From positions 4,023,165 through 4,087,164 of the forward strand of contig NZ_JAALDK010000001.1 in assembly GCF_013366925.1 (NCBI RefSeq): DNA of 64,000 bases, in the 5' to 3' direction. A program made the translations under genes and the position numbers. This stretch comes from Paraburkholderia youngii. Lineage in GTDB: Bacteria; Pseudomonadota; Gammaproteobacteria; Burkholderiales; Burkholderiaceae. Positions 17,631 through 27,207 of the stretch are shown piece after piece. The stretch's first letter is position 1, and every line of letters starts with the position of its first letter. The notes beneath the pieces are model-generated. The model had not been told where the DNA came from, did no database searches, and was given only the letters and a program-made list of their open reading frames with translations.

Positions 17631-18095
17631 TCAGGCGCCGATCCACGGCAAGCCGCGAAAACACCATCCCGACACCGTCTTGCGATGCCCTTGGCCGTCC
17701 TTGTCGCCTTCGAAGCCTTCCAGCAGGTCGTACGCCTTCGTGAAGCCGGCCTGGGTCGCGGCGATCGCGGCGAGCTTCGAGCGCGCGGCGCTGCGGCACA
17801 GGAACAGCACCGGCGTGTCGGGCGAGGCGACCTGCGCGAGTTGCTGCATGAACTCCTGATTGGGCACCGCGCCCGGATAGCGCGTCCATTCGACATGCGC
17901 GTATTGGCCATCACCGATCACCGGCCGGCCGACCCAGTCGAGTTCGGCGCGGGTACGCACGTCGACGAGACGCGTGCGCGGATCGAGTTCCAGCAGTTCG
18001 AACGCCTCGGCCGGCGATACCGCGCCCGCGTAGGGCAGTTGGTTCTCGGCGCGACGGGCGTCCGCCTTCGCGTAAAGCTGTTCGAGCGTGCTCAT
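17631..18095 (-). CDS. rhodanese-like domain protein
   Basis: The start at 18095 (MSTLEQLYAKADARR) has GGAG at 18106-18109, ten bases upstream, and gives 154 residues. The single rhodanese domain shows RLVDVRTRAELDWVG and the active-site loop LFLCRSAARS, with the catalytic cysteine in place. The C-terminal end DLLEGFEGDKDGQGHR resembles proteins usually annotated as rhodanese-like sulfurtransferases in beta-proteobacteria. It would act in the cytosol on sulfane sulfur. It is transcribed away from the glnA promoter region. Confidence 0.88.
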   Translation of the reverse strand: MSTLEQLYAKADARRAENQLPYAGAVSPAEAFELLELDPRTRLVDVRTRAELDWVGRPVIGDGQYAHVEWTRYPGAVPNQEFMQQLAQVASPDTPVLFLCRSAARSKLAAIAATQAGFTKAYDLLEGFEGDKDGQGHRKTVSGWCFRGLPWIGA

Positions 18096-18206
18096 GAGCG
18101 TCAATCTCCTTCGGACCAAATGATCATTCTAGCGCGCGCCAGGCACCGCGCAGACCTGGGTAGACTGGGCGTGGGGGGCGATCGGCGGGCGCTGCCCCAA
18201 ACTCGA

Positions 18207-18223
18207 TGCGCAAATATGGTGCA
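18207..18223. promoter_or_regulatory. NtrC-binding site 1 upstream of glnA
   Basis: TGCGCAAATATGGTGCA matches the NtrC consensus (TGCAC, 5-7 nt, GGTGCA) except for one base in the left arm. It lies 180 bp upstream of the -24/-12 promoter. A weaker half site (TGCACCAAAATTG) starts at 18236. Confidence 0.8.
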
Positions 18224-18276
18224 CTTTCGTCGGAATGCACCAAAATTGAAGATAACCCGATTTCCAAAGCGGTGAA

Positions 18277-18293
18277 TGCACGAAACTGGTGCG
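18277..18293. promoter_or_regulatory. NtrC-binding site 2 upstream of glnA
   Basis: TGCACGAAACTGGTGCG has both arms of the NtrC dyad. It is centred 70 bp from site 1 and about 110 bp upstream of the -24 element, a usual distance for an enhancer acting by looping. Confidence 0.85.
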
Positions 18294-18402
18294 TGAGGAT
18301 GCTAAGGCGTTTCTTCGTGACGCTGCTCGCGCTCCACGCGTAGCCCGCAAACGCAAGCGCAGTAACGATGTGCGCCGAATTGGCTCATACTGGGCTGAAA
18401 GG

Positions 18403-18418
18403 TGGCACGCTATCTGCT
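18403..18418 (+). promoter_or_regulatory. sigma-54 (-24/-12) promoter of glnA
   Basis: TGGCACGCTATCTGCT fits the consensus TGGCAC-N5-TTGCW with one mismatch and the correct GG-GC spacing. The expected start point is around 18430, giving a leader of about 120 nt before glnA. Confidence 0.85.
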
Positions 18419-18549
18419 TTATTGGTGCCGATCGATTTGTCCCGCAGAATTTTCCGGCCGCGACGCCGTATAAGTGGACGTTCCGGGACGGGTCAGCTAG
18501 ATTGGGCGGCGGCTGAAATCCGCCGAAATTGTTAATCAGGAGATAGGTT

Positions 18550-19965
18550 ATGAGTAAATCCGTGGCCGACGTCGTTCAACTCGTCAAAGACGAAGACGTC
18601 AAGTTTGTCGACTTCCGCTTCACCGACACGCGCGGCAAAGAGCAACACGTTTCGGTGCCGGTGTCGGCATTCGATGAAGACAAGTTCGAAAGCGGCCATG
18701 CGTTTGACGGTTCGTCGATTGCCGGCTGGAAGGGCATCGAAGCATCGGACATGTTGCTGGTCCCGGACGCGAACACGGCCTTCATCGACCCGTTCTTCGA
18801 AGAATCGACCCTCGTGCTGACCTGCGACGTCGTCGAACCGGCTGACGGCAAGGGCTACGAGCGCGATCCGCGCTCGCTCGCGAAGCGCGCCGAAGCGTAC
18901 CTGAAGAGCTCCGGCCTCGGCGACACCGCTTACTTCGGTCCGGAACCGGAATTCTTCATTTTCGACTCGGTCCAGTGGAACACGGACCAGTCGGGCTGCT
19001 TCATCAAGATCGGCTCGGAAGAAGCACCGTGGTCGTCGGCGAAGGAATTCGAAGGCGGCAACACCGGCCATCGTCCGGGCACCAAGGGCGGCTACTTCCC
19101 GGTCGCGCCGGTCGACACGTTCCAGGACATCCGCTCGGAAATGTGTCTGCTGCTCGAACAGATCGGCATTCCGGTCGAAGTGCACCACCACGAAGTGGCG
19201 GGCCAGGGCCAGAACGAAATCGGCACCAAGTTCTCGACGCTCGTGCAGCGCGCCGACTGGCTGCAGCAGATGAAGTACATCGTCCACAACGTCGCGCACA
19301 CGTACGGCAAGACGGCGACGTTCATGCCGAAGCCGGTCGTCGGCGATAACGGTTCGGGCATGCACGTTCACCAGTCGATCTGGAAGGACGGCCAGAACCT
19401 GTTCGCGGGCAATGGTTACGCAGGTCTGTCGGAATTCGCGCTGTTCTACATCGGCGGCATCATCAAGCACGCTCGCGCGCTGAACGCGATCACCAACCCG
19501 GGTACGAACTCGTACAAGCGTCTCGTGCCGCACTTCGAAGCGCCGGTCAAGCTGGCTTACTCGGCTCGCAACCGTTCGGCATCGATCCGTATTCCGCACG
19601 TGTCGAACCCGAAGGGCCGCCGTATCGAAACGCGCTTCCCGGATCCGCTGGCGAATCCGTACCTGTGCTTCTCCGCGCTGATGATGGCGGGTCTGGACGG
19701 CGTACAGAACAAGATTCACCCGGGCGAAGCTGCCGACAAGAACCTGTACGACCTGCCGCCGGAAGAGGATGCAAAGATCCCGACCGTGTGCGCCGGCCTC
19801 GACCAGGCTCTCGACGCACTCGACGCGGACCGCGAGTTCCTGACGCGCGGTGGCGTGTTCACGGATTCGATGCTCGACGCGTACATCGAACTGAAGACGG
19901 GCGAGCTGCAACGCTATCGTCAGTCGGTGCACCCGATCGAATTCGAAATGTACTACTCGCTGTAA
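18550..19965 (+). CDS. glnA: type I glutamine synthetase
   Basis: The 471-residue enzyme makes glutamine from glutamate, ammonia and ATP. Length and motifs are those of the GSI-beta type: [13 protein letters not shown], the catalytic [26 protein letters not shown], and the adenylylation site NLYDLPPEE with Tyr400. The tyrosine indicates control by GlnE adenylylation. AGGAG at 18538-18542 supports the start. The promoter region holds two strong NtrC sites and a sigma-54 promoter, and a terminator follows at 20031, so glnA can be expressed apart from ntrBC. GS is the main ammonia-assimilating enzyme under nitrogen limitation. Confidence 0.97.
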   Translation: MSKSVADVVQLVKDEDVKFVDFRFTDTRGKEQHVSVPVSAFDEDKFESGHAFDGSSIAGWKGIEASDMLLVPDANTAFIDPFFEESTLVLTCDVVEPADGKGYERDPRSLAKRAEAYLKSSGLGDTAYFGPEPEFFIFDSVQWNTDQSGCFIKIGSEEAPWSSAKEFEGGNTGHRPGTKGGYFPVAPVDTFQDIRSEMCLLLEQIGIPVEVHHHEVAGQGQNEIGTKFSTLVQRADWLQQMKYIVHNVAHTYGKTATFMPKPVVGDNGSGMHVHQSIWKDGQNLFAGNGYAGLSEFALFYIGGIIKHARALNAITNPGTNSYKRLVPHFEAPVKLAYSARNRSASIRIPHVSNPKGRRIETRFPDPLANPYLCFSALMMAGLDGVQNKIHPGEAADKNLYDLPPEEDAKIPTVCAGLDQALDALDADREFLTRGGVFTDSMLDAYIELKTGELQRYRQSVHPIEFEMYYSL

Positions 19966-20030
19966 GCGGCGATGGCGCTTCGCCCTTCACGCGGCGAAGC
20001 GCTTTGCCCGACGCTCGCGATCGGTCACGA

Positions 20031-20055
20031 AGGGACGGCGGCGCCGTCCCTTTTT
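20031..20055 (+). terminator. terminator after glnA
   Basis: A 9-bp GC-rich stem (AGGGACGGC with GCCGTCCCT at 20043-20051) is followed by TTTTT. It separates glnA from ntrB, so ntrB needs read-through or its own promoter in 20056-20164. Confidence 0.85.
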
Positions 20056-20164
20056 CGTTAGGCCGTACGCACGGCCGGCCGCGCGCGGGCGACATGCATT
20101 GCGACGAATCACCAATAGGCCGCACTCCTGATTTATCACCATCTCCTACCGGCCACACTGCAAG

Positions 20165-21307
20165 ATGGTTCTCAAGAATCTGATCAAGGCAAGGAAAGGA
20201 CACGAACAGACGCTGTCGGATGACGCGCAGCTCGTGAGCTCTGGCTTGCTGCCAGGCTTCGAGGCGTTGCCCACCGTCGTGCTGGTGCTCGAGAAGCGCA
20301 CGCTGCGCGTCGCGTTCGCGAATCCGTCGGCGGAGTCGATGCTGGAGATGTCGCGCAAGCAACTGACGCAGATGGCGTGGCCGGACATCTTCTCGAATGC
20401 GGACGAACTGGTCGCGACGATCACCGCGATCGCCGCGCACCGCTTTCACGCGACGCATCTTGACGCCGTGCTCGAGCGTCCCGGCCACGAGCCACTGCAC
20501 GCGCATGCGATCGTCGGCTTTCTGGAAAGCGCGCAGGACTACGTGTTGCTCGAACTATTCGAGAACGAGCGGCATCTGCGCACCGACCGCGAAGAGCGCA
20601 TCAACGACCTGACGGCCGTCAACAAGCATCTGATCCGCAATCTCGCACACGAGATCAAGAATCCGCTCGGCGGCATTCGCGGCGCCGCGCAACTGCTCGA
20701 ATTCGAACTCGGCGAGCGTCAGCGCGACGAGTTGCGCGAGTACACCCAGGTCATCATCAAGGAATCGGACCGGCTGCAGACGCTGGTCGACCGCCTGCTC
20801 GAACCGCACCGGCATCCGCATATCGTCGGCGACGTGAATATTCACGAGGTGTGCGAGCGTGTGCGTCAGGTGATTCTCGCGGAATTTCCGCGCGGCCTGA
20901 CGATCGAGCGCGACTACGACGTCAGCGTGCCGGATCTGCGCGGCGACAAGGAGCAGCTGATCCAGGCGCTGCTGAACATCGTGCGCAATGCGGCCGAGGC
21001 GTTGCGCGAGCGGATCTCGCAGGGCGATGCGCGCATCGAGTTGCGTACGCGCATCGCGCGCAAGGTCACGATTTCAAAACGCCTGTGCAAGCTGGCATTG
21101 GACTTGCATATCGTCGACAACGGCCCAGGCATTCCGGAAGAGATTCGCGACCGCATTTTCTATCCGCTCGTATCGGGGCGCGAGGACGGCAGCGGTCTCG
21201 GTCTAACGCTTGCGCAGACCTTCGTGCAGCAGCACGAAGGTCTGATCGAGGTGGACAGCCGGCCGGGCCATACCGAGTTTCAGATTCTGCTGCCGCTCGA
21301 CCTCTAG
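20165..21307 (+). CDS. ntrB: nitrogen regulation sensor histidine kinase NtrB (GlnL)
   Basis: This soluble 380-residue kinase has an N-terminal PAS-like sensor region (residues about 20-140), the H box NLAHEIKNPLGGIRG with phospho-accepting His162, an N box (ALLNIVRNAAEAL), a G1 box (DNGPGIPEEI) and a G2 box (GREDGSGLGLTLAQ). There is no membrane segment, as expected for NtrB, which is controlled by PII protein in response to glutamine and 2-oxoglutarate. It phosphorylates NtrC. It sits 36 bp upstream of ntrC on the same strand. Confidence 0.95.
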   Translation: MVLKNLIKARKGHEQTLSDDAQLVSSGLLPGFEALPTVVLVLEKRTLRVAFANPSAESMLEMSRKQLTQMAWPDIFSNADELVATITAIAAHRFHATHLDAVLERPGHEPLHAHAIVGFLESAQDYVLLELFENERHLRTDREERINDLTAVNKHLIRNLAHEIKNPLGGIRGAAQLLEFELGERQRDELREYTQVIIKESDRLQTLVDRLLEPHRHPHIVGDVNIHEVCERVRQVILAEFPRGLTIERDYDVSVPDLRGDKEQLIQALLNIVRNAAEALRERISQGDARIELRTRIARKVTISKRLCKLALDLHIVDNGPGIPEEIRDRIFYPLVSGREDGSGLGLTLAQTFVQQHEGLIEVDSRPGHTEFQILLPLDL

Positions 21308-21343
21308 ATACCACAAGCACCTCAAGACTTCTGACCGAACCAT

Positions 21344-22882
21344 ATGAAGCCGATCTGGATAGTAGACGACGATCAATCAATTCGCTGGGTGCTCGAGAAA
21401 GCGCTGGCGCGCGAGAACTTCGCGACGCGCAGCTTCGCCAACGTGCGCGAAGCGTCGGCCGCGCTCGATCACGACAGCCCGCAGGTGCTGGTCTCCGATA
21501 TCCGCATGCCCGGTGGCTCCGGGCTGGAGTTGCTGCAAACCGTCCGCGACAAGGTGCCAGGCTTGCCGGTCATCATCATGACCGCGTTCTCGGATCTCGA
21601 TAGCGCGGTGGCCGCATTCCAGGGCGGTGCGTTCGAGTATCTGGCGAAGCCGTTCGATGTCGACAAGGCCGTCGAGCTGATTCGCCGCGCGGTCGACGAA
21701 AGCATGCGTGGCGAGCAGACGTGGGACGAGCGCGTCGCCGAAGCGCCCGAGATGCTCGGCCAGGCACCCGCGATGCAGGACATGTTTCGCGCGATCGGTC
21801 GCCTGTCGCATTCGGCGGCCACCGTGCTCATTACCGGCGAATCAGGCACCGGGAAGGAACTGGTCGCGCGTGCGCTGCACCGACATAGCCCACGCGCGAA
21901 CGGCCCCTTCATCGCGTTGAACACGGCCGCGATTCCGAAGGATCTGCTGGAGTCCGAACTGTTCGGTCATGAGCGTGGAGCGTTCACCGGCGCGCAGGCG
22001 ATGCGCCAGGGACGCTTCGAACAGGCCGAGAACGGCACGCTGTTTCTCGACGAAATCGGCGACATGCCGTTCGATCTGCAGACGCGCCTGTTGCGCGTGC
22101 TGTCGGACGGACAGTTCTATCGCGTGGGCGGCCACAATCCGCTGCGCGCGAATGTGCGCGTGATCGCGGCGACACACCAGAATCTCGAAGCGCGCGTGCG
22201 GCAGGGGCTGTTTCGCGAGGACCTGTATCACCGTCTGAACGTGATCCGCTTGCGCTTGCCCGCGTTGCGCGAGCGTAGCGAGGACATTCCCCTGCTGACG
22301 CGACATTTCCTGCAGAAGAGCGCGCGTGATCTCGGCGTCGAACCGAAGCGCGTGTCCGACGAGGCGCTCGCGTATCTGGCGTCGCTGCCGTTTCCGGGCA
22401 ACGTGCGGCAACTCGAGAATCTCGCGAACTGGCTTACGGTGATGGCGCCCGCGCAGACGATCGAAATCAAGGATCTGCCGCCCGATCTCGGGCCCGCGCA
22501 CAGCGGCGGGAGCGAGCCCGGTGCGGGCGCCGCCGCGGGCGCGACGACGGATGGCGCCGTGACGATCAATACGGGATTCACGGTCGGTGCGCCGCTCGCT
22601 GGAGCGAACGCCAGCACGCTCGTGCATCCGGTCGGTGCGGGCGGTGCGTCGGTCGCCACCGCGCTGAGCGCATGGGAAGGCGGCCTGCGCACCGAAGTCG
22701 CGCGCATGCTGCGCGAGAACGCGGCCGACGTGATGGACGAACTCGCGCGCCGCTTCGAAGCGGCCGTGATCCGCGAGGCGCTCGACTTCACGCGCGGCCG
22801 CAAGGTCGAGGCGGCCGAGCGGCTCGGTATCGGGCGCAATACGATTACGCGCAAGATTCAGGAGCTCAATCTCGAGCCTTGA
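21344..22882 (+). CDS. ntrC: nitrogen regulation response regulator NtrC (GlnG)
   Basis: The 512-residue activator has a receiver domain (VDDD at 7-10, phospho-acceptor Asp52 in VSDIRMPG), a sigma-54 interaction AAA+ domain (GESGTGKE, the GAFTGA loop, FLDEIGDMP) and a C-terminal Fis-type helix-turn-helix ([16 protein letters not shown]). A longer Gly/Ala-rich linker precedes the DNA-binding part, making it about 40 residues longer than the E. coli protein. Once phosphorylated by NtrB it opens sigma-54 promoters such as the glnA promoter in this window. Confidence 0.97.
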   Translation: MKPIWIVDDDQSIRWVLEKALARENFATRSFANVREASAALDHDSPQVLVSDIRMPGGSGLELLQTVRDKVPGLPVIIMTAFSDLDSAVAAFQGGAFEYLAKPFDVDKAVELIRRAVDESMRGEQTWDERVAEAPEMLGQAPAMQDMFRAIGRLSHSAATVLITGESGTGKELVARALHRHSPRANGPFIALNTAAIPKDLLESELFGHERGAFTGAQAMRQGRFEQAENGTLFLDEIGDMPFDLQTRLLRVLSDGQFYRVGGHNPLRANVRVIAATHQNLEARVRQGLFREDLYHRLNVIRLRLPALRERSEDIPLLTRHFLQKSARDLGVEPKRVSDEALAYLASLPFPGNVRQLENLANWLTVMAPAQTIEIKDLPPDLGPAHSGGSEPGAGAAAGATTDGAVTINTGFTVGAPLAGANASTLVHPVGAGGASVATALSAWEGGLRTEVARMLRENAADVMDELARRFEAAVIREALDFTRGRKVEAAERLGIGRNTITRKIQELNLEP

Positions 22883-22914
22883 TGCGGTCGTATTGAGCGA
22901 TCCTGCATCGCAGG

Positions 22915-22946
22915 CGAGGGCGGCTCAGGCCGCCTTCGTCGTTTTT
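22915..22946 (+). terminator. terminator after ntrC
   Basis: A 10-bp stem with one G-U pair (22915-22924 with 22929-22938) and a TCAG loop is followed by five T at 22942-22946. It ends the ntrBC unit 32 bp after the ntrC stop. Confidence 0.85.
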
Positions 22947-23022
22947 GCATCGCGCGTTGCGGCAAACCGGCAACTGTCGTGCACGAGGCATAATCAACGC
23001 TGTTCCGATCCGACAGCCGACG

Positions 23023-25140
23023 ATGCCAGCTTCTCCCGCTTCTCCCGCCCCGTTCGAGTGGCCGCTTTCCCCCGATCCTTTCCTGTCGCTCGAAGAGCTG
23101 TACGACACCGACGCACTCGCATGGGTCGACGCGCAGAATGCGCGCACCCGTGCGGCGTGGTGCAGCGGCGCGTCGTTCGACGCGCTCAGACACCGGCTCG
23201 CCGATGCCTATCTGCCGCGCGAGCGCCCGGTGATTCCGGATCGCTGGAAGGACTGGGCCTACGATCTGTGGCAGGACGCGAGCAATCCGCGCGGCATCTG
23301 GCGACGCACCGCGTGGGCCGCATGGCGCGCCGGCGCGCCGGTGTGGCAGAACCTGCTCGACTTCGACGCGCTCGGCGCGGCCGAAGGCACACCGTGGGTG
23401 TGCGTCGATCTCGACATCCTCTATCCGGACGGCGGCCGCGCGCTGATCACGATGTCGCCGGGCGGCTCGGACGCGCTCGTCGTGCGCGAGTTCGATCTCG
23501 ACGCGCGGCGTTTCATTGACGATGGTTTCGCGATAGCGAAGGCGGGCAAGCACACGGTGTCGTGGATCGATCGCGATACGCTGTACGTTGGCTGGGACAG
23601 CGGGCGCAAGACGCTGACGCGTTCCGGTTATCCACGCGACGTGCGGCGCTGGACCCGTGGCACCGCGCTCGCCGACGCGCCCGTCGTGTTTCGCGGCGAG
23701 TTTGACGACATCGGCGTGGAGGCGAATTACGATCCGCTCGATCGCCGGCATACGGTGACGAGCAGCGTCGACTTTTTCGATTCGCACACCTATTACCTCG
23801 ACCACGTCAGCGATGCCTGGCATCGTTACGAGGTGCCGTCGCATGTCGCGGTGGGGGCGTGGCAGGGCTGGCTGCTGCTAGAGCCACGGCTCGACTGGGA
23901 CTGCGAGTGGGACGGCAATCGCGCGCGCTATCCTGGCGGCGCGCTGCTCGCGATTCGCGAGGACGCGTTTTTGCGCGGCGAGCGCGACGTGACGCCGCTT
24001 TTCACGCCGACACCGCTGACCTCGGCCTGCGACTGGTCGCACACGCGCCATCATCTGATCGTGTCGTATCTCGACGACGTACGCGCCAAGACGCTGATCT
24101 GGACGCCTTCGCAGCGCGAGGACGGCACGTGGCACTGGCGCGAGCGCGTGTTTGCGGCGCGCGGCGATGCGCAGGTCGATGTGTCGCCGGTCGAGTCGAC
24201 GCTGAACGACGAAGTGTTCGTCGACACCGACGATTATCTGCAACCGCCTGCCTACTGGCTCTCCGATCTCGCGCGCGACGAGCCCGGCGAATGGGAGTTG
24301 CTCGACCGTTGGCCGACGCAGTTCGACGCGACGAGCGTTGCCGTGACGCGCGGCCATGCGGTATCGGCCGATGGCACGCGCATACCGTACACGGTGATTG
24401 GGCCGAAGGAAGCACTGTCATCGCCGGGCGATCGACAACCGACGCGTCCGTGTCTGCTGAGCGGCTACGGCGGCTTCGCGATTCCGCTGTTGCCGAGCTA
24501 TCTGACGGGGCAGGGCATCGGCTGGCTCGAACGCCGCGGCGTGTACGTGGTCGCACATATTCGCGGCGGCGGGGAGTTCGGCACGCGCTGGCACACGGCG
24601 GCGCAGGGAGAAAATCGCCAGCGCGCGTTCGATGATTTCATCGCGGTCGCCGAAGCGCTGATCGCGAGAGGCGTGACGAGCGCCGCGCAGCTCGGCATTC
24701 AGGGCGGCAGCAACGGCGGTCTGCTGGTGGCCGCTTGCATGGTGCAGCGGCCGGAGCTATTCGGCGCGGTCGTGTGCGAGGTGCCGTTGCTCGATATGAG
24801 CCGATATCACCTGCTGCACGCGGGCGCATCGTGGATCGACGAGTACGGCGACCCGGACGAACCCGATGAAGCGCGCACGCTCGCCGCGTATTCGCCGTAT
24901 CACAACCTCGCGGCGGGCGTCGCGTATCCGCCGGTGCTATTCATGACGTCGACCGCCGACGATCGCGTGCATCCCGGCCACGCGCGCAAGATGGCCGCGC
25001 GCATGCAGGCGCTGGGCGCGCAGAACGTGTGGTACCGGGAGAATACGGAAGGCGGACACGGCGGCTCCGATGAGCTGGAGCAGGCCGAGCATGATGCGAT
25101 GGTGTTCGAGTTCTTGTGGGGTGTGCTGGGCGACGCTTGA
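23023..25140 (+). CDS. prolyl oligopeptidase family serine peptidase (S9A)
   Basis: The 705-residue protein starts at ATG 23023 (MPASPASPAPFEWP). The N-terminal part is the beta-propeller domain of S9A peptidases and the C-terminal 250 residues form the alpha/beta hydrolase domain. Catalytic residues are Ser563 in GGSNGGL, the Asp in STADDRVHPGHA and the His in EGGHGG; the upstream GVYVVAHIRGGGEFG motif is typical of the family. It cleaves short proline-containing peptides in the cytosol. No signal peptide is seen. The following hairpin at 25152-25173 is weak. Confidence 0.92.
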   Translation: MPASPASPAPFEWPLSPDPFLSLEELYDTDALAWVDAQNARTRAAWCSGASFDALRHRLADAYLPRERPVIPDRWKDWAYDLWQDASNPRGIWRRTAWAAWRAGAPVWQNLLDFDALGAAEGTPWVCVDLDILYPDGGRALITMSPGGSDALVVREFDLDARRFIDDGFAIAKAGKHTVSWIDRDTLYVGWDSGRKTLTRSGYPRDVRRWTRGTALADAPVVFRGEFDDIGVEANYDPLDRRHTVTSSVDFFDSHTYYLDHVSDAWHRYEVPSHVAVGAWQGWLLLEPRLDWDCEWDGNRARYPGGALLAIREDAFLRGERDVTPLFTPTPLTSACDWSHTRHHLIVSYLDDVRAKTLIWTPSQREDGTWHWRERVFAARGDAQVDVSPVESTLNDEVFVDTDDYLQPPAYWLSDLARDEPGEWELLDRWPTQFDATSVAVTRGHAVSADGTRIPYTVIGPKEALSSPGDRQPTRPCLLSGYGGFAIPLLPSYLTGQGIGWLERRGVYVVAHIRGGGEFGTRWHTAAQGENRQRAFDDFIAVAEALIARGVTSAAQLGIQGGSNGGLLVAACMVQRPELFGAVVCEVPLLDMSRYHLLHAGASWIDEYGDPDEPDEARTLAAYSPYHNLAAGVAYPPVLFMTSTADDRVHPGHARKMAARMQALGAQNVWYRENTEGGHGGSDELEQAEHDAMVFEFLWGVLGDA

Positions 25141-25191
25141 AGCAATAGGGGAGCGAGGCCGCACTGCCTCGCTTCGTGGCTGTGTTCCGGA

Positions 25192-25968
25192 TCAACCGAG
25201 CTGCGCGAACACCGGCGCGTGATCCGACGGCTGCTCCCATTTGCGCGGCACCTTGTCGATGTCGCACGCCTTGCAGATGTCGGACAGCGCCTTCGACAGC
25301 AGGATGTGATCGATGCGCAACCCCGCATTGCGACGGAAGGCCATCATCCGGTAGTCCCACCACGAATAGATCTTTTCCTGCTGCTCGAACTGGCGGAAGG
25401 CGTCGAGCAGACCGAGGCCGATCAGCCGCACGAACGCGGCGCGCTCTTCGGGCGACACCAGATTCTGACCTTCCCATGCCTTCGGGTCGTGCACATCGCG
25501 ATCTTCGGGCGCGATGTTGTAGTCGCCGAGCAGCGCGAGCTTCGGATGCAGTGTCATCTCGGTTGCGAGCCAGTCGTGCAGCGCGTCGAGCCAGCGTAGC
25601 TTGTACGCGAACTTGTCGGTGCCGGGCGCCTGACCGTTGGGGAAATACGCGGAGATCATGCGCACGCCGTCGACGGTCGCCGCGATCACGCGCTGCTGCG
25701 GGTCCTCGAAACCGGGGATGTTGCGCACGATGCTGGTTTCGTCGACGTTCAAACCTTCGCGCACCAGAATGCCGACACCGTTATACGTTTTCTGACCCGC
25801 GTACCAGCTTCGATAGCCGACCGCCTCGAGTTCGGCGCGCGGAAACTTTTCGTCGGGGAGCTTCAGTTCCTGCAGGCACAGCACGTCGGTGCCGCTGCTC
25901 GCGAGCCAGTCGACGACGTGCTGCTGGCGGACTTTGAGGGAGTTGACGTTCCAGGTGGCGATTTTCAC
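25192..25968 (-). CDS. xthA: exodeoxyribonuclease III
   Basis: With a GTG start at 25968 the protein has 258 residues, the usual size, beginning VKIATWNVNSLKVR. Motifs of the Xth/APE1 family are present: LCLQELKLPDE, the Tyr-containing SAYFPNGQ, GDYNIAPEDRDVHDP, GLRIDHIL and the final SDHAPVF with catalytic His. The enzyme cuts at abasic sites and degrades duplex DNA 3' to 5' in base-excision repair. A longer frame exists upstream but runs through low-quality sequence. It converges with the peptidase gene. Confidence 0.95.
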   Translation of the reverse strand: MKIATWNVNSLKVRQQHVVDWLASSGTDVLCLQELKLPDEKFPRAELEAVGYRSWYAGQKTYNGVGILVREGLNVDETSIVRNIPGFEDPQQRVIAATVDGVRMISAYFPNGQAPGTDKFAYKLRWLDALHDWLATEMTLHPKLALLGDYNIAPEDRDVHDPKAWEGQNLVSPEERAAFVRLIGLGLLDAFRQFEQQEKIYSWWDYRMMAFRRNAGLRIDHILLSKALSDICKACDIDKVPRKWEQPSDHAPVFAQLG

Positions 25969-26186
25969 GAAAATATCCGGTGCGTGCGTGATGAGAGCGA
26001 GGCCGATTATAGCGGGGGCCTCGCCGGTCAAAGTCGGCGACATTCTACTTGCTGTGTGCGTCGCGCCATGCGTGGAATACGAGGCTGCGCCGCATGTCTT
26101 GCGCTCACGGCGCATGCTCATGCGTGTTCATCGGGGCTCGAATCTCATCGCGACGACGTCGTTCGATAAATGTTCCGCTCATAGGT

Positions 26187-26215
26187 TTGACGTTTTGCTA
26201 GCAAGCTTATATAAT
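26187..26215 (+). promoter_or_regulatory. sigma-70 promoter of the initiator tRNA gene
   Basis: TTGACG and a perfect TATAAT are separated by exactly 17 bp, placing the start point a few bases ahead of the tRNA at 26229. Confidence 0.88.
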
Positions 26216-26228
26216 CTTCTTTCTCTGA

Positions 26229-26309
<81 letters not shown>

Positions 26310-26366
26310 CCCTTAAGGCTTTCCCGGATTTCAGGCTTTCAGGTAGAACCTTCTTTTTGCGTTTTT

Positions 26367-26382
26367 GGGCAATAGGTGGGCA
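26367..26382 (+). promoter_or_regulatory. candidate integrase arm-type sites, left end
   Basis: GGGCA occurs at 26367-26371 and 26378-26382, an 11-bp repeat distance, 58 bp inside attL. The same GGGCA-N6-GGGCA pair occurs near attR at 45146-45161. Confidence 0.45.
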
Positions 26383-26422
26383 AAAACCGCGAAAATCCGG
26401 CAAGAATCCCGTCGCACCAATG

Positions 26423-26446
26423 AACCCGCCTTCGAGCGGGTTTTTT
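26423..26446 (+). terminator. rho-independent terminator inside the left end
   Basis: AACCCGC and GCGGGTT (26436-26442) enclose a 6-nt loop and run into six T. It is the first strong terminator after the tRNA and shields island genes from tRNA transcription. Confidence 0.85.
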
Positions 26447-26545
26447 GTTTTCCGGGCCTCTGGCGCGTTCAGGCTATCCTCTACCCAACGTCGCCCTCAT
26501 GATGCCCGCTACAGGACTGGGGTTCGTCTTGGCCTGCCGGGTCTC

Positions 26546-26842
26546 ATGACGCATCCCTCTTTCCACATCGTCAGCACCATGCAAAGCAGGGCCTCCATTA
26601 CAGAAGCGGGCCGCACCCGAACCGCCGTCGCAAAGACCTGGAGCGAAATGCCGCCGACGGGGCAACGACGGGTCGATGGTTTCCTCAATGGCGCGCCGTG
26701 TCGATTTGTCCTGACTTTTGGGGCTGGCCGCGGAGCTGTCACCAAGTTCTATGCGTACTTTGAGGTTCGCGGGCAAGTCTGGTATATCGACACCGGTGAT
26801 GGCTATCTCTCGGACGGAGCCTCGGTGGACTTCAAGGATTAG
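26546..26842 (+). CDS. hypothetical protein, 98 residues
   Basis: The frame stays open upstream to 26357, but coherent protein-like sequence starts near MTHPSFHIVS at 26546. The C-terminal half (CRFVLTFGAGRG, KFYAYFEVRGQVWYIDTGDGYL) has alternating hydrophobic residues suggestive of a small beta-rich domain. I do not recognise it. There is no strong ribosome site and no obvious partner gene. Confidence 0.35.
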   Translation: MTHPSFHIVSTMQSRASITEAGRTRTAVAKTWSEMPPTGQRRVDGFLNGAPCRFVLTFGAGRGAVTKFYAYFEVRGQVWYIDTGDGYLSDGASVDFKD

Positions 26843-27083
26843 TGTTTGGCGTGCGCGTGGCGCCGACGTCGGATTCCCTGTGCGCGACCGCCGCGACGTA
26901 CAACTCGGTCTTCCGGTGATGCGCCGACAGGCTCACATCGGTCGCCGCCGTTATCGGCGAGCAACTAGGACGGTCACCCTCTCCAATTTCTGCTGGGCGC
27001 CCGCCGACACTCGGCTTCACCTTCGCCAACAGTTCGCGTCCCTGCGTTTGCCGGATTAACGTCATCTGCTGCTGATCCAGCAT
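26832..27083 (-). pseudogene. possible remnant of a phage/plasmid protein
   Basis: A minus-strand frame encodes segments such as QGRELLAKVKPSVGGRPAE and SLSAHHRKTELYVAAV. These recall the end of ParB/DUF3102-like phage and plasmid proteins, where a GRP motif is followed by a helix-turn-helix. The rest is too short and diverged to be functional. The resemblance is from memory and weak. Confidence 0.25.
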
Positions 27084-27207
27084 GCTTGGCCCTGTTGGGC
27101 GGCCCGAATCAATAGCACCCTCTGATGCTAAGCCACTACCAGTGGCAAGCTAATCCGTTACGTTGTGGCATGCTACGGGCAACACCGCAAACAAGACGGA
27201 GCAAACA

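Noticed and set aside
18532..19932. A 466-residue minus-strand frame opposite glnA
   Set aside because: Same reason: antisense of a conserved gene, no ribosome site, no recognisable motif.
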